From Prorocentrum cordatum (taxonomy: Eukaryota; Sar; Dinophyceae; Prorocentrales; Prorocentraceae): DNA of 64,000 nucleotides. The DNA is taken from NCBI GenBank assembly GCA_963575745.1, contig CAUYUJ010007224.1:640001-704000 (forward strand). Direction: 5' to 3'. Every line of letters starts with the position of its first letter. Positions within the stretch are counted from its first letter, which is position 1. Below are positions 9,926 through 20,989 of the stretch, piece after piece. Under the pieces are notes generated by a model that saw only the letters and a list, made by a program, of their open reading frames with translations, did not search any database and was not told where the DNA came from. The position numbers and the translations under genes are program-made.

Positions 9926-11370
9926 CGTCGCCGCTAGCCTCAGCTGTGCCGCGCTCGCCGCGCTCAAAAATTGGCCGGGCTTTCTCCACAAACCAGCGCA
10001 GTTGGTGGTGCTCGAAGCCTACCGCACATTCAACCCCAGCGTCGCAGACGAAGTTGACATCGCCACTGAAGCTCATATGCTCTGGATGCCCTCCCCCTCG
10101 AGGCCCAGGGCGGCACGGATCAGCCCACTCCAGGGGAGTACGTCGCCTTGGTGGTTCTGCCAGGGATGGCGGACTGTCATCACCACGCTGGGAACCACGG
10201 CCACTTACTTCCCTTCGCTGCACGCTTGCCTGCCCACGGGAGCCCTCACCTCCAGGAGGCCAGACACAGCGCAGCTCTCGTCCAGGCAGGTCTGGCGGGC
10301 CGTGCGGCAAGCGCCCATGTCTCCCCCAGCGCCCCCACGGCAGGCGGCCCAACGCCGTACTATTGCCTGGCCTCCCGCACTGTCCTCCAGGCGAGACTGA
10401 GGAGGCACCAAGCGAGGGCCCCCCTCGGCCCGAGCAGCATCGCATGGCACCCGAGACAATATTGGTCCACGTCGGTGCTGTCGACCGCGTCCACGACGGT
10501 CCTCCCATTCCTTTTTAGCCCTGCGGGCAGCGGAGGCCATGCTGCGAGACTTGTCAGCAAGGGTGCCGAATGGATTCGTACCGCTTCTCAATCAATGGCT
10601 GGAGCGCCGCATCCCAGCCATGCTGCAAACCCCACCACGCGCCCCCACTGGCCGCTTACACTCGCCGTTTGGCTTCTTCACCAGATGGACACCAACAGAA
10701 TGGCCGTCGACCACCATGACCAGCTGATAGCCATCATCGGCGCCCTTAGGATCGGCTCCCGCGCCGCACGACGACATCCTGTCGCCGCATGGACCTTCGT
10801 CGAGGGCCCCCGCCGCCAGGGCGACCCAGACGGCGCGGCAGGAGATCGCCAGCACCCACGCGAGGCGGGAGGAGGAGCAAAAGCGGCCTGGAGCTACCCG
10901 GACCGTCCTGGGCGACGGCACGCGCGCTGCATGAGCGCTGCTTGTGCAGCGGCTCCATGTCTCCAGCGGCGCACGACTGGGGGCCCCCCACGAGCACTAT
11001 TCCGGCGGCCCTCCGCCGAATCGGCCCCCCACAGCCGCCCCAGCGGCGGCCGGGTTCGAAGTGCCAGCGGCTGGCGCCGGCCCGCCGCCTTGACCTCTGC
11101 AGGGGCCCCCCGCGGCGGCGCCCTCGCGACAAGCGGCGTCGCGCGTGGCGGCATCTGGGCTGCGGCAGCTCGCGCGGCGCCCCCGCCTCGGGCCTAGCCA
11201 GGCCGGAGCAGCGGCAGCGAGACCAGCGGTCCACCAGCACGCACCGCCACCACGGGGTGAGGCGCGAGCAGCGGGCACTGCGTACGCGGCGGGCACAGGC
11301 GGCAGCGCCAACTTGCGGCCATCGGCGGCTTCCGCGGTGCAGTCCCGCTTCCACCGCAAGGCACTCCACG
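9926..11370. other. GC-rich block with coding-like pieces, strand undecided
   Basis: Mixed-composition peptides appear on both strands. On the minus strand, pieces near 10,750-10,600, 10,560-10,360 and 10,090-9,950 look protein-like, but they sit in different frames with stops between them. On the plus strand a 349-codon frame (10,148-11,197) is open, with a natural-looking stretch near 10,680-10,750. I could not name a family or choose a strand. A decayed retroposed gene is possible. Confidence 0.2.
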
Positions 11371-11577
11371 CAAGCAGTGACGAGGCGTCCGGGCTTGCGC
11401 ATTCGTGGTTTGCACGAAATGTTCGTAGAACATTTATGGCTGGGGCTGTCTTGTTTTAGCATGCCGGGTTTATGTTCTAAGAACGTGGTCTTCGTTATGA
11501 AAACAGTTTTGGGTTCTATAAGAACATGTCGTGGTAGCCCTATGTAGGAATGCTGGGACGACCGGCTCCCGTTCAAG
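11371..11577 (+). mobile_element. Small inverted-repeat element, family B copy 1
   Basis: Begins with GCAAGCAGTGACGAGGCGTC, then GTGGTTTGCACGAAATGTTC. It ends with AGAACATGTCGTGGTAG, which is the approximate inverse of the latter. Related copies lie at 38,363, 39,585 and 58,743. It has no coding capacity. The right part is followed by GGAATGCTGGGACG, as in copy 4. Confidence 0.65.
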
Positions 11578-13361
11578 ATATGCCCGACACCAGGCCGCCT
11601 TCTCCTGCCCCGCGTGCGGACCCCCATCTGGGCGGTGGACTGGCTGCGCCAGCGCCCCCCCCCGCCGTGGCCTTTCGGCAACACCCGCTCGCCCGCTGCC
11701 CACGAGGGCCCCGCGGCCCCTGGCGCCAGGGCGTCGAATCGCGGGGGGGGGGGACAGCGCCCCTGCCAGTGTCCGACCGCCTGCAAGCGAGGCTCGAGCG
11801 TCCATCCCCGCGGCGCAGGGCTTGGCACTGGTCTCATAATGTTCCAACCTAATTTACCCTTGATCTCGGGAAAAGAACTTCGAGCACCAGAGAAGTACCG
11901 AAACTCTATGGTTTTCACGTGTCGGGCCCTGGGAGACACTGGCCCGACACTGTTTCGACACTGTTCCGGGATCTCGAAATTATTTCTGGGATGTGGTCCT
12001 TAAGTACGACGGGGTCAACATAACAGTGGTCGCAGCCATCCCATGTCCCGACGAAGAGGCTCCTGGCGGCAGTTGAAGGGTAAGACGCCGCGGGGAAAAC
12101 CCCTGCCTGCCGCAGGCCCACCCGCGCTCCATGCGCAGGCGAAGGCTGGCACCGCCCTGCCCCCGACGCACCGTGCCACTCCCGCGCGGGGCCCAGCGCC
12201 CGGCAGGGGCAGACGTGCTGCTGACGGGCCGGTCGGTCTGCCTGGTGGCGGTTCGGGCGCCGACGCCGTGGGGCCGACGCCGCTGAGCCCCGCGAGCGCA
12301 GGCGCTTTTCCGGGCACGGGCCCCCCGTCGCACCGTGGCCGGCTGTCCTCTCCCGTGGCCGCGGGGCACGTGGCCGCGGCGGGTCGCGCGCCGCGCGCGC
12401 CGGGTAGGGCCCGCAACGGCTTTGCACCGTTCGCGGATTCTGCGCCGAGACTGCGCCCTCGCGCCCCTGACCGAGCCCCACCTGCGCTCGCCGCCGCGGC
12501 GGGCAGGCGCGGGGCAGAAGGGGGGGCGCCGAGCGCCCGCCGCCCCGCGCGACCAGGCGCGGGCGGGCCCAGTGGACGGGCAGTGGCAGCGCCGCCGAAA
12601 GACGCGCCAAGCGGCGACGCCGGCGCGCATAAGCGCCGCGTCTCCCAGCGGGGCTCGGCCACACGGCGCCGCGTCGCTCCTCCGGACCGCGGCGGGGGCG
12701 GCCGATCCTGCCCGGGCCCAGGGCCCAGCCGCGTCTGCGGCAGCGCGCGGGTGCGCCGCCCGCGCGGGGCCCGCGCGATGGGCGGGCGCGCTCGGAAGTG
12801 CGCCCCTCCAGGCGGCCTTCCTGGCGCCCTGGCGGCGCGCGCGGCCTCGCGCGCGAGCCAGTTGGCCGCCGCGCCGCGGCCAGCGCGGCGCGAGGTAGCC
12901 CTCGCCACGCGTCCGCTGCCTGGCCGAGGCCGAGCGCCCCGCCCGAGCGACCATGCAGGGCTCGCACCCGCTCGCTGGCGGCACAGGTCGCGCGCTGCGC
13001 CCCCAGGGCAAGGCCCCCCTCGAGCCCGCCGGGCCCAGCCGCGCTGGCGAGGTCGCCGAGACGGACGCGTTGCCCCCTGACCCACTGCCAGATCTGGGAC
13101 TCGTCTGGCGGGAGTGGCTAGCGCGAGGTTGGGCTGACCGCGCTGGCGCCAGAGGCCCTGACTGGGGGCGCGCCCCCCCGACGCCAGCGCGGCCCATGTC
13201 ACTGCCGCATGCCGACATGTCGCCGACCGCTGACGGAGGCAAGGAGCTCTCATTATAAGCTCTACAGCCCAAAGCCCCATCTCCATGGCCCCGTCCGCGC
13301 CCGACTGCCCGGCCGACACCGACCTCGGCCTTCAGATGCCCGCCCCTTCCGCCCCGTGCCG
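11578..13361. other. Very GC-rich block, coding content uncertain
   Basis: From about 12.0 kb all six frames stay open for hundreds of codons (up to 434) because stops are rare at this composition. Translations are Ala/Arg/Pro/Gly-rich in every frame. A short plus-strand stretch ending with a stop at 13,256-13,258 has mixed composition and may be coding. I cannot support a product. Confidence 0.25.
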
Positions 13362-13690
13362 CCAGCTTGCGAGGCGCTTGCTTTGCTCGACCTCTTCGAG
13401 AACCACGCTCGGGCGCAGAGCCCTCGAGGGCGCCCTCCTCAGCTTCCCCGGCGGGGCCGCGGGTTTCGTCGAGAAGTTCGGGCCGCTAGCCGACGCGGCC
13501 GCTCGCCACTGGGCCGCCAGGCACTCCTCCACTCGCTGCAAGCCCCACGCGCCGCTCGCCAACGACGTTTCGGGACCTACTCAGGCCGCGGGATTCCTGG
13601 CGCCTCCATGACCTGCGCCAAATGTCGGGCGCGCAGCGCCGCGAATTGGCACAGCGCTTCCTCGGCGGGCGTCCCAGACCGGCCTCGCGC
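13362..13690 (+). pseudogene. Possible decayed coding segment with two frame changes
   Basis: Three adjoining plus-strand stretches read like protein but in successive frames. 13,362-13,418 reads PACEALALLDLFENHARAQ. 13,417-13,569 includes ALEGALLSFPGGAAGFVEKF. From 13,568 the reading is FRDLLRPRDSWRLHDLRQ then RELAQRFLGG. The frame changes fall near 13,417 and 13,568. Either two indels broke one frame or very short introns intervene. No family was recognised. Codons end mostly in G or C, as coding DNA of this kind of genome would. Confidence 0.3.
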
Positions 13691-14170
13691 GGACCAATGC
13701 GGGGCGCCACCGCCCCCCAGGCAGCCGTGGGCTCGCCGTCGCGACGGGGCGCGGCGGCAGGCGGTTCCCCCGCGCCCAGGGCGCCAGTGGCTTGGGCCGT
13801 CGGTCGGCCCATGGCCCCGCGCTACCCTGGCGCTGCCGCGGGGCCCGCCGCGCGCGATGCCACGCGAGGCGACGCGAGGGCTCCGCGGGCACCTCGCCTG
13901 ACGACGCCGCCCAACTAGTCGGGCGGCGCACGAGGGGCGCCGCCCGGCCCTCGCCCGAGTCGCCGCGCGCGCCCAGCCCCCGCCCTGCCCGCTCCGCCCG
14001 CCCCGCGGCGGGGCCTGCTGGGCCCTCCTCGGAGGGCGGGCGGCAGCCGGGGCGCCGCGCCCGAGGCCCGCGCGCGCCCCGCGGAGCCGGGCGGCGCCCT
14101 CCACCGCGCGCCCCCCACAGGCGCCAGCTCCCCACGGGCCATCGGCGCCAGGCCACCGGCCAGCTCCGCA
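13691..14170. other. GC-rich DNA between coding-like pieces
   Basis: Open in several frames on both strands with low-complexity Ala/Arg/Pro/Gly translations. Nothing assignable. Confidence 0.3.
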
Positions 14171-14455
14171 GCCGCCCAGACCCGACCCCGCTCGGAGGGG
14201 CACTCAGGCCCTGCGGGCGCGCCGCCGCCCAAGCATCGAGCCACGGCCGGCCCGGCGGCGGGGGCCGCCCCGTGTACGGCCTCCGACGCCATGCGCCACG
14301 CCCTCGCCCCCCAAGTGGCAGGCATGCTCGGCGCCGATTTCGCCCGCGCCGACTTCGCCAGCTCGACCTGGCACGTGCGGGCCAGCCAGAATTCGATGAC
14401 CGCGTCCTTCCCAATCGCTGGCCAGGGCCTGCCCGGCCCTCACATCTTTTCTTAG
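14171..14455 (+). CDS. Possible 3'-terminal coding segment, product unknown
   Basis: The frame is open from at least 14,171 to a TAG at 14,453-14,455. From 14,291 (ATG) the 54-codon tail has balanced composition: it starts MRHALAPQVAGMLGADFAR, continues with WHVRASQNSMTASFPIAG and ends GPHIFS. Codons end mostly in C or G. The upstream part is Pro/Ala-rich, so the true exon start is unclear. The alternating GT tract starts just after the stop, which suits a 3' flank. No family was recognised. It may belong with the fragments at 13.4-13.7 kb. Confidence 0.3.
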   Translation, partial: AAQTRPRSEGHSGPAGAPPPKHRATAGPAAGAAPCTASDAMRHALAPQVAGMLGADFARADFASSTWHVRASQNSMTASFPIAGQGLPGPHIFS

Positions 14456-15172
14456 TGTGCGTGTGCGTGTGCGTGTGCGTGTTTGCGCGTCCGCACGCGT
14501 CTGTGTGTGAGTGTGTGTGTGTGTGTGTGCGTGTGCGTGTGTGTGTGTGTGTATGTGTGTGCGTGTGTTGGTGTCTGTGTGTTGTTTGTGAGTGATTGGG
14601 TGCGCGTGCAAGTGCAAGTGCAAGTGCAAGTGCGCGTGTGTGCGGGTGCGTGTGCGTATGTATGTGTGTGCGTGTGTGATGTGTGTGTGTGCGTGTGTGA
14701 TATGTGATATGTGTGTATAGTTGCGTGTGCCTGTGTGTGAATGTGTGCGTATACACGTGCGTGTATATGTGTGATGAGTGTGTTTGCTTGTGCTTGTGAG
14801 TGTGCGTTTGCGTCTGCGTGTGCGTGCGCGTGAGCGTGTGCATGGGGCTTGGGCGTGGGTGTGGTGTGGGCGTGGTGTGCGTGCGCGCGCGTGCGCGCGC
14901 GTGCGTGCGCGTGCCCGTGCGTGTGCGTGCGCGTGTGAAGGTGCGTGTGTGTAAGTGTGGGTGTGTGTGTGTGTGTGAGTGCGAGTGTGAGTGCGAGTAT
15001 GAGTGTGAGTGTGCGTGTGTTTTTGAGAATTTGTATGTAAGCGTATAAGTGTGTAAGTGTGTACATTCGTGTGTGTGTGTGTGCGCGTGTGCGTGCGTGT
15101 GTGCGCGTGCGCGCGTGTGTGTATGTGTGTGCGTGTGTGAATGTGTGTGTGTGTGCGCGTGTCTTGTAAGTT
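14456..15172 (+). repeat. Alternating GT/GC tract, ~720 bp
   Basis: Irregular GTGTGC, GTGAGT, GCGCGT and AAGTGC sub-arrays. With 9,424-9,925 it brackets the GC-rich block. The His-Thr-rich minus-strand frames (up to 420 codons) are artefacts. Confidence 0.95.
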
Positions 15173-15712
15173 GTTGTGATCAGTTTCTGCCTGTGTGCTT
15201 GTCGGTGGGGGGGCTTCCACAAGCCTTTCCGGCACCGCTGGGCACCTCTGAGGGTCAGCACGCGGGCGGAAGCAGAGCCTACCACGAAGAGACGGAGGAG
15301 GAGAAGGCGGGGGTGAAGCGCGCATGGGTCTGGGGCAACGACAGGGAACAGGGGGAGCGCATGGACCCCCAAACGCCCCTTCCTCGCCGATCGGGGCGCC
15401 CGCCCCTGCCTGGGTCGTGCAGTTTCGATAGCGGCGACGTGTTGCCCGCTTCCCCGGTCCTCAGCTACGCGTCGAGGCTCGCCTGCTGCAGGTTGGTCGG
15501 CGCGCTACTTCAGGGTGTGGCGTGGTGTCGTCCTCCCTCCTCTGCTCCCCCTCGTCCGCGCCGGCGTCTTCGTGCCACCCGGGAGGAAAGGGGCGACGAC
15601 GGTCCCGCGGCAGGAGAGCGTGCCGAGCCCCCAGTCGCATCTCAAACGTTGGCATTGCGCCATAGCCATTCGGGTCTCGATGCAGAACGAATCCGGTCCA
15701 GAGTTTTGCCTT
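15173..15712. other. No gene recognised
   Basis: Open frames are short and overlapping. Nothing assignable. Confidence 0.4.
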
Positions 15713-15995
15713 AACGTGTCGCTCCGCCGGTTCTGGCCCACCACGCTTCTGTGCGACACGCTACCCACTTCCCGACTCCCCAGCGTCAGCGCCTTCCATG
15801 CACGCGTTTCACTTGCGTGAGCGGCCTTCCATGCACGCGTTTCACTTGATGCATTTTCCTAATTGCCATGCGCACGTCTGCCCCGCAGGGGACCGCTCCG
15901 GCTACCGGAGCCGGCACGCAGACTTCCTGTCCTGTCCAGCATTTTCCGAGCGTCCCGCCCCGCGGAGCGTAGCGGCACGCCATGCGCTCGCAGGG
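15713..15995 (+). repeat. Dispersed repeat family C, copy 2
   Basis: Contains GGCCCACCACGCTTC and CGCGGAGCGTAGCGGCACGC like copies 1 and 4. It also holds a private 31-bp tandem duplication at about 15,796-15,850, whose unit contains CCATGCACGCGTTTCACTTG. That and other insertion make it longer than its relatives. Confidence 0.6.
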
Positions 15996-17156
15996 GACAG
16001 CGCGTCGCCAAGGGCCGCCAGGGCGACACGCTGTCCACGAGCTCCCGACCGCAATGGAGGATGACGATTAATAAATGACCGGGGGTCGTGTTCACTCGGC
16101 GGCGCCGGGGATGACGATTAGAAAAAACCGGCCGCGGGCTGGAAAATTATTCGTTTTAATCGTTCTCTTCCAGTAAGAAAAGTGTGCAGACATAGCAGGA
16201 AAATATGTTTTAAATCGTTCTCTCCCATTTTGTAATTCATCGTCATCCCGCATTATATGCTGCCAACAGCCGCACACATGCTGCGCACGAGCGCCCGCGG
16301 CGCAGTGCAGATTGCACGGCTGGCCGGATGGGGCCTGGCGGCGGCTGGTCGGCTGGTCATGACGATGCAGCGATGCTTCAGACAGGTGAGGGCGTGGGCC
16401 AATTGTGGTCGGTGGTGCAAGGATGGGGTCCTCAGGGATGGGGACCTAAGGACAGGAAGGGATCCAAGGGCGGATTTACGTTGTGTAGCGCAGCTCGTCC
16501 TTGGGACCCCATCCCCCAGGACCCCACCTTTGAATCACCGACGTGGGGCGCCCGAGTCCCCAACCGAACGAGACAGAGCGGGTGACTTCGAACCATCTTG
16601 TGCTCTGATCCTCGGGCTGCCCAGGTCCAGGGGGAGTGGGAGGAGGAGCGAGGCAGCGAGGAGGAGCCCGTCAGGGCAACTTTTGCGTTCGTCGCCCGTG
16701 CTCCACAGAGAACCCGGGGGTCAGGAGCACCGAGGATCGATTCGGGCGGGTTGTTGTTTTGGGGGGCTTTCCCGGGTGTCCTCGTCGTCGCGTCTGGGTC
16801 CCCGTCGGAGTTCGGGTCGGAAGGCGCTCCTGGAGGGGTACATCTACTGAGATCTACGATGGATTTCGAGAGGCAGCTCCCCAGACGGGGCGAGGAGGTG
16901 GGCGCTTTGGGGTTTCGCTGGTCCTCAGGAGGCCTCCACTGGACGAGCAGCAGCCTCCTCCCCTCTCCCTCGTGCGCGACAAAAAGAACGTATCCAGTTC
17001 CGCGGCCTCGCGGGCCGGGACCCTGGGCCGCGACCCCGCGGATACGGAGCGTTTCTCGTGGAGGCCCGCGCGGAACGCATCCGTACGGCACGACCGCGCA
17101 TCCGCGAGATCGCGCCTACGTAGTCCAGACCGCGAAGGCGCGGAGCAGCCGCGGGC
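15996..17156. other. No gene recognised
   Basis: A lower-GC stretch at about 16,050-16,260 carries two GATGACGATTA motifs and two TTTTAA-ATCGTTCTCT motifs. Downstream, frames of 219-328 codons overlap on both strands without a recognisable family. One plus-strand stretch (about 16,930-17,150) just before the GGA tract is mixed in composition. Confidence 0.3.
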
Positions 17157-17262
17157 AGGAGGAGGGGGAGGAGGAGGAGGAGGAGGAGGAGGAGGAGGAG
17201 GAGGAGGAGGAGGAAGGAGGGGCAGGAGGAGGAGGAGGAGGAGGAGGAGGAGGAGGAGGATG
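17157..17262 (+). repeat. (GGA)n tract
   Basis: GGA array interrupted once by GGGGCA. It gives poly-Glu, poly-Gly or poly-Arg frames. Confidence 0.9.
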
Positions 17263-18055
17263 TGTTTGCCGCTCGCGACCTTCCCTCCGCCCACCCCCAC
17301 GTGCGGGAGGCGCACGCGCAGCACAGCTACCCGCAGATGCCAGTGCGGCCCATGGCCGCGCCGCTCGCTCGCTCTCGCCCTCTCCTCTCTCGACAGGGCC
17401 CGTGTCGATCCGACGAAGCGATTCGGCCCGGTGCCTGCACGACCGTTGTTGTGCATCCTTGCGCGCCCGATCCGATTCGATTCCGACTTGGCGCCGATGC
17501 GGCCCGATCCGACTCGCCTTTCGGTGCGGTTCGGCTGGCCCGATTCGGTGCCTGGCTGGTCCTGTCTTGAGGCCGTGAGCACACGCTGCACCGAGCATCG
17601 CTTTGGAGAGGGGTTCTGCTGAGTTGCGCCACGTCGGCACTGCGGGCTCGAGTCGCCACCCCCCAAAACGGTTGATCCGACGGCGCACGTGGCGTACCGT
17701 GGGTCGTCGAAGGCTCGGGAACAGGACGGAATGGCCCAGCAATGCTTGTCTCCCAGCGCCGCATCAAGCCTTTCCATCATCCCCGTATGAGCTAAGTCGC
17801 AAACCTGATTCGAGACGTCCGTCGCACAGGCGGGCCACGGTGGCTGGTCCTATCGCTCCCAAAGCTCCAGCCGATGCCCCTCCGACGAGCTCAGGCGCCA
17901 CCTCACGTGTGCTCCTCCTCCTCATCCGTCTCTCGCCAGGGCGCATTCCGCAATTCACTCAAAAGGATTACGCTCATCGGCTGACCCCCAGAAGAGAAGA
18001 CGTGCGGTGTCCCATGTCGCTTGTGTTGTTTGACACTTTCTGTGAATGTTGCCTG
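17263..18055. other. No gene recognised
   Basis: The repeated phrase GATCCGA and similar CCGAT-rich words occur around 17,405-17,560. A 64-codon minus-strand frame (17,958-17,764) has mixed composition but no known motif. Confidence 0.3.
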
Positions 18056-18907
18056 CGTGCAGTTATTGTTGTTGCTGATGATGGTGATGTTGTTGTTGGT
18101 GGTGTTGTTAGTGTTATCGTTGTTGTTGGTGGTGGTGGTGTTGGCGTTGTTTTTGTTGCTGTTGTTGTTGGTGGTGGTGGTGTTGTTGGTGTTGTTACTG
18201 TTTTTGTTGCTGTTGAGTTCTCACTTCTGAAGAGTAATTTTTGTTGATCCCCCCTCACCGGTGCATACAGTTTTTTCTCAATCAAAGTGTGCCCCTCGAC
18301 GCTCGCGCCCCTGTCTTTTGACAGGGAAAATCTTGATGCTCAAACTGCGCCCCTGGCCCCCGGGTTACAACAACAACGGCTCCCGCCTGATACTTTCTCA
18401 CAATTCAGCCAGGACCCCCGCTCCCGCCCGAGACTTCCTCGCATTTTATTCGGAATCGCGCTCTCGCTTGGGACTTCCTGACAATTTATTCAGGCATCGC
18501 TCTCCTGGCACTCTGGAGTCGCGCTCTCGCTGGAGACTTGGTTGCAATTTACTGAAAGCGCCCTTGCGTTGGAATTTCTTGCAATTTGCTCAAGCGCCGC
18601 GCTCCCGACATCCAGGCACCCAGGAGTCGCGCCCGTTGTGGCCCCATGTGCATGCCCTTCGTGGCCCCGCTGTCGCCGTTTGTGGCCCCCTCACTGTCCT
18701 ACGTGGCCCAGTTGCTACCCTCAATGGCCCCATCGTTGCCTCCTGTGCCCCCGCATTATCTGCCCTTCGTGGCCCCCGCTCGTTCGCGCTCTCCGTGGCC
18801 CCATACGCATTCCCTTCGTGTCCCCGCTGTCGCCCTTCGTGACCTACTTCGTGTCCTTCGTGGCCCTGCTGTCGTTCTCTCTCGCTCTCGCTTTCGCTCG
18901 TCGTCGC

Positions 18908-18939
<32 letters not shown>

Positions 18940-19205
18940 ACGTCGTCGTCGTCGTTGTGGTCGGTCCCCTGTCCGTCCCTCTTAGGGTCGGGTCGACGGT
19001 CCGCGGCCGCCCCGCCGATCAGCGCTGCCGCTGGCCAGGCCGACGGTCCGCGGCCGCCCCGCCGCTTGCCGGGGCTCGGCCTGCAGAAAAGAAAGGTCTA
19101 CCCTCCAAAACGGGTTCGATCGAAGACGAAGAGGGCGGGTATCGAGGGTTTGGGAAATGCGCGTTATTGGACACTCGAGCAGATAAGGGCGAACAGTCTT
19201 CAAAA
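18056..19205 (+). repeat. Composite element copy and left arm of a large palindrome
   Basis: Modules in order are: TTG/GGT-rich DNA (18,060-18,220); TTGTTGATCCCCC; a 7-bp hairpin CCCTGTC-TTTT-GACAGGG (18,309-18,326); GGCTCCCGC; three or four ~41-bp repeats (18,365-18,600); a GCCCTTCGTGGCCCC minisatellite (18,640-18,870); (GTC)n (18,900-18,955); GGCCGCGGACCG-type doublets; and an end module GAAGACGAAGAGGGCGGGTA. The inverted copy starts at 19,528. Confidence 0.8.
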
Positions 19206-19402
19206 GATAGAATGTTCATTACTAAACAGTTTTTATTGTCGGACACCTCACAGGCGCCCTGGCGCTCTCGCCGAGGCGCTGGCTACATGTTCATTGAAAG
19301 TGAGGCTCACGTTCGAGCGTCTTGGGGGGCCGCCAAAACCGGCCCCCCAACAACAACAACAACAACAACAACATTAACAACAACAACAACAACAACAACA
19401 TT

Positions 19403-19433
<31 letters not shown>

Positions 19434-19527
19434 GCAGCAGCAGCAACAACAACAACAACAACAACAATAACAACAACAACAACAACAACAACAGCAGCAG
19501 CAACAACAGCAACACTCATTTTAAGAC
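19206..19527. repeat. Palindrome spacer with (CAA)n
   Basis: Contains the 11-bp hairpin TTGGGGGGCCG / CGGCCCCCCAA near 19,323-19,350. About 165 bp of CAA repeat with ATTAA, CAG and TAA interruptions follow (19,348-19,515). The array gives poly-Asn, poly-Gln or poly-Thr frames that are not credible proteins. Confidence 0.85.
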
Positions 19528-20745
19528 TGTTCGCCAATATATGCTCGACTGACCAATAACGCGTATTTCCCAAACCGTCGATACCCGCCCTCTTCGTCTT
19601 CGATCGAACCCCTTTTGGGGGGTATACCTTTCTTCCCTGCAGGCCGGGCCCCGGCAAGCGGTGGGGCGGCCGCGGACCGTCGGCCTGGCCAGCGGCAGCG
19701 ATGATCGGCGGGGCGGCCGCGGACCGTCGACCCGACCCCGAGAGGGACGGACAGGGGACCGACCACGACGACGACGACGACGACAACGACGACGACGACG
19801 TCGAAGACGACGGCGACGACGACGACGACGGCGACGACGAGCGAAAGCGAGAGCGAGAGAGAACGACAGCAAGGCCACGAAGGGCACGAAGTGGGCCACG
19901 AAGGGCGACAGCGGGGACACGAAGGGAATGCGTATGGGGCCACGGAGAGCGCGAACGAACGGGGGCCACGAAATGCAGATAATGCGGGGCCACAGAAGGC
20001 AACTATGGGGCCACAGAGGGTAACAACTGGGCCACGAAGGACAGTGAGGGGGACACAAATGGCGACAGCGGGGCCACGAAGGGCATGCACATGGGGCCAC
20101 AAAGGGCGCGACTCCTGGGTGCATGTGTGTCGGGAGCGCGGCGCTTGGGCAAATTGCAAGAAATCCCAACGCAAGGCCATTCTTCAGTAAGTTGCAAGCA
20201 AGTCTCCAGCGAGAGCGCGACTCCAGAGCGCCGGGAGAGAGATACCTGAATAAATTGTGAGGAAGTCCTAAGCGAGAGCGCGATTCCTGAATAAAATGCG
20301 AGAAAGTCTCGGGCGGGAGCGGGGGTCCTGGCATAATTGGAAGGAAGTCTCAGGCGGGAGCCGTTGTTGTTGTTGTTGTTGTTGTCATTTCTGTCAAACG
20401 GGCTTTTGCGAGCAACTTTTTCGAACTTCTGCGACAACGGTTGCGCACCTGCCAGGGCCATCATCCCTGTCAAATAATACCATGCGGGACACATTCGTTT
20501 TTTCTTCGCGCGCGCACGCCGTCGTCGTCGGCCGCGGGGCCCTGAATAGTAGCCACGGTCGTCCGCATGCCACGAAGTGAAGTGTCCGAACGTCATAGGG
20601 CGGGAAGCTGGGTGTGGGTGGTGGCGAAGAGTCGTTTGGAAATTTGGTAGAGCTTGAACCGGCCCCCCCACAAAGTGGGGGTATTGCCCGCTTCCTATGA
20701 AAACCCTGGCACTGGTGAGAACGGAGTGTCCCCAGTCTTAAATGA

Positions 20746-20785
<40 letters not shown>

Positions 20786-20930
20786 AACCCGGGGCCAGGG
20801 GCCCAGTTTGAGCAGGACGATTTTCCCTGTCAAAAAAACAGGGTGCGAGCGTCGAGGGGCACACTTTGATGGAGAAAAACAGTATGCACCGGTGGGGGGA
20901 TCAACAATAGTGATTGTTCAGCAGTGAGAA
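19528..20930 (-). repeat. Composite element copy, inverted (right arm of the palindrome)
   Basis: Reads as the reverse complement of 18,215-19,200, with the end module at 19,560-19,620, (GAC)n at 19,760-19,845, GGGGCCACGAAGGGC repeats at 19,860-20,100, and ~41-bp repeats at 20,190-20,360. A block of about 357 bp (20,387-20,743) is inserted inside the TTG microsatellite. It is absent from the left arm but present in the later duplicate. Confidence 0.8.
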
Positions 20931-20956
20931 TACAACAACAGCCACAACCACAACAA

Positions 20957-20988
<32 letters not shown>

Positions 20989-20989
20989 G

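Noticed and set aside
9167-10508. His-Thr and Arg-Thr rich ORFs over the GT tract
   Set aside because: Pure products of alternating GT/GC repeats.
10640-10760. Retroelement-like minus-strand phrase HLVKKPNGE
   Set aside because: Resembles a retrovirus-like polymerase phrase for a few residues only; surrounding residues and frames do not continue the motif.
11915-13319. Minus-strand ORFs of 430-434 codons in the GC-rich block
   Set aside because: All six frames are open at this composition and the translations are Arg/Ala/Pro/Gly-rich in each; nothing favours these frames.
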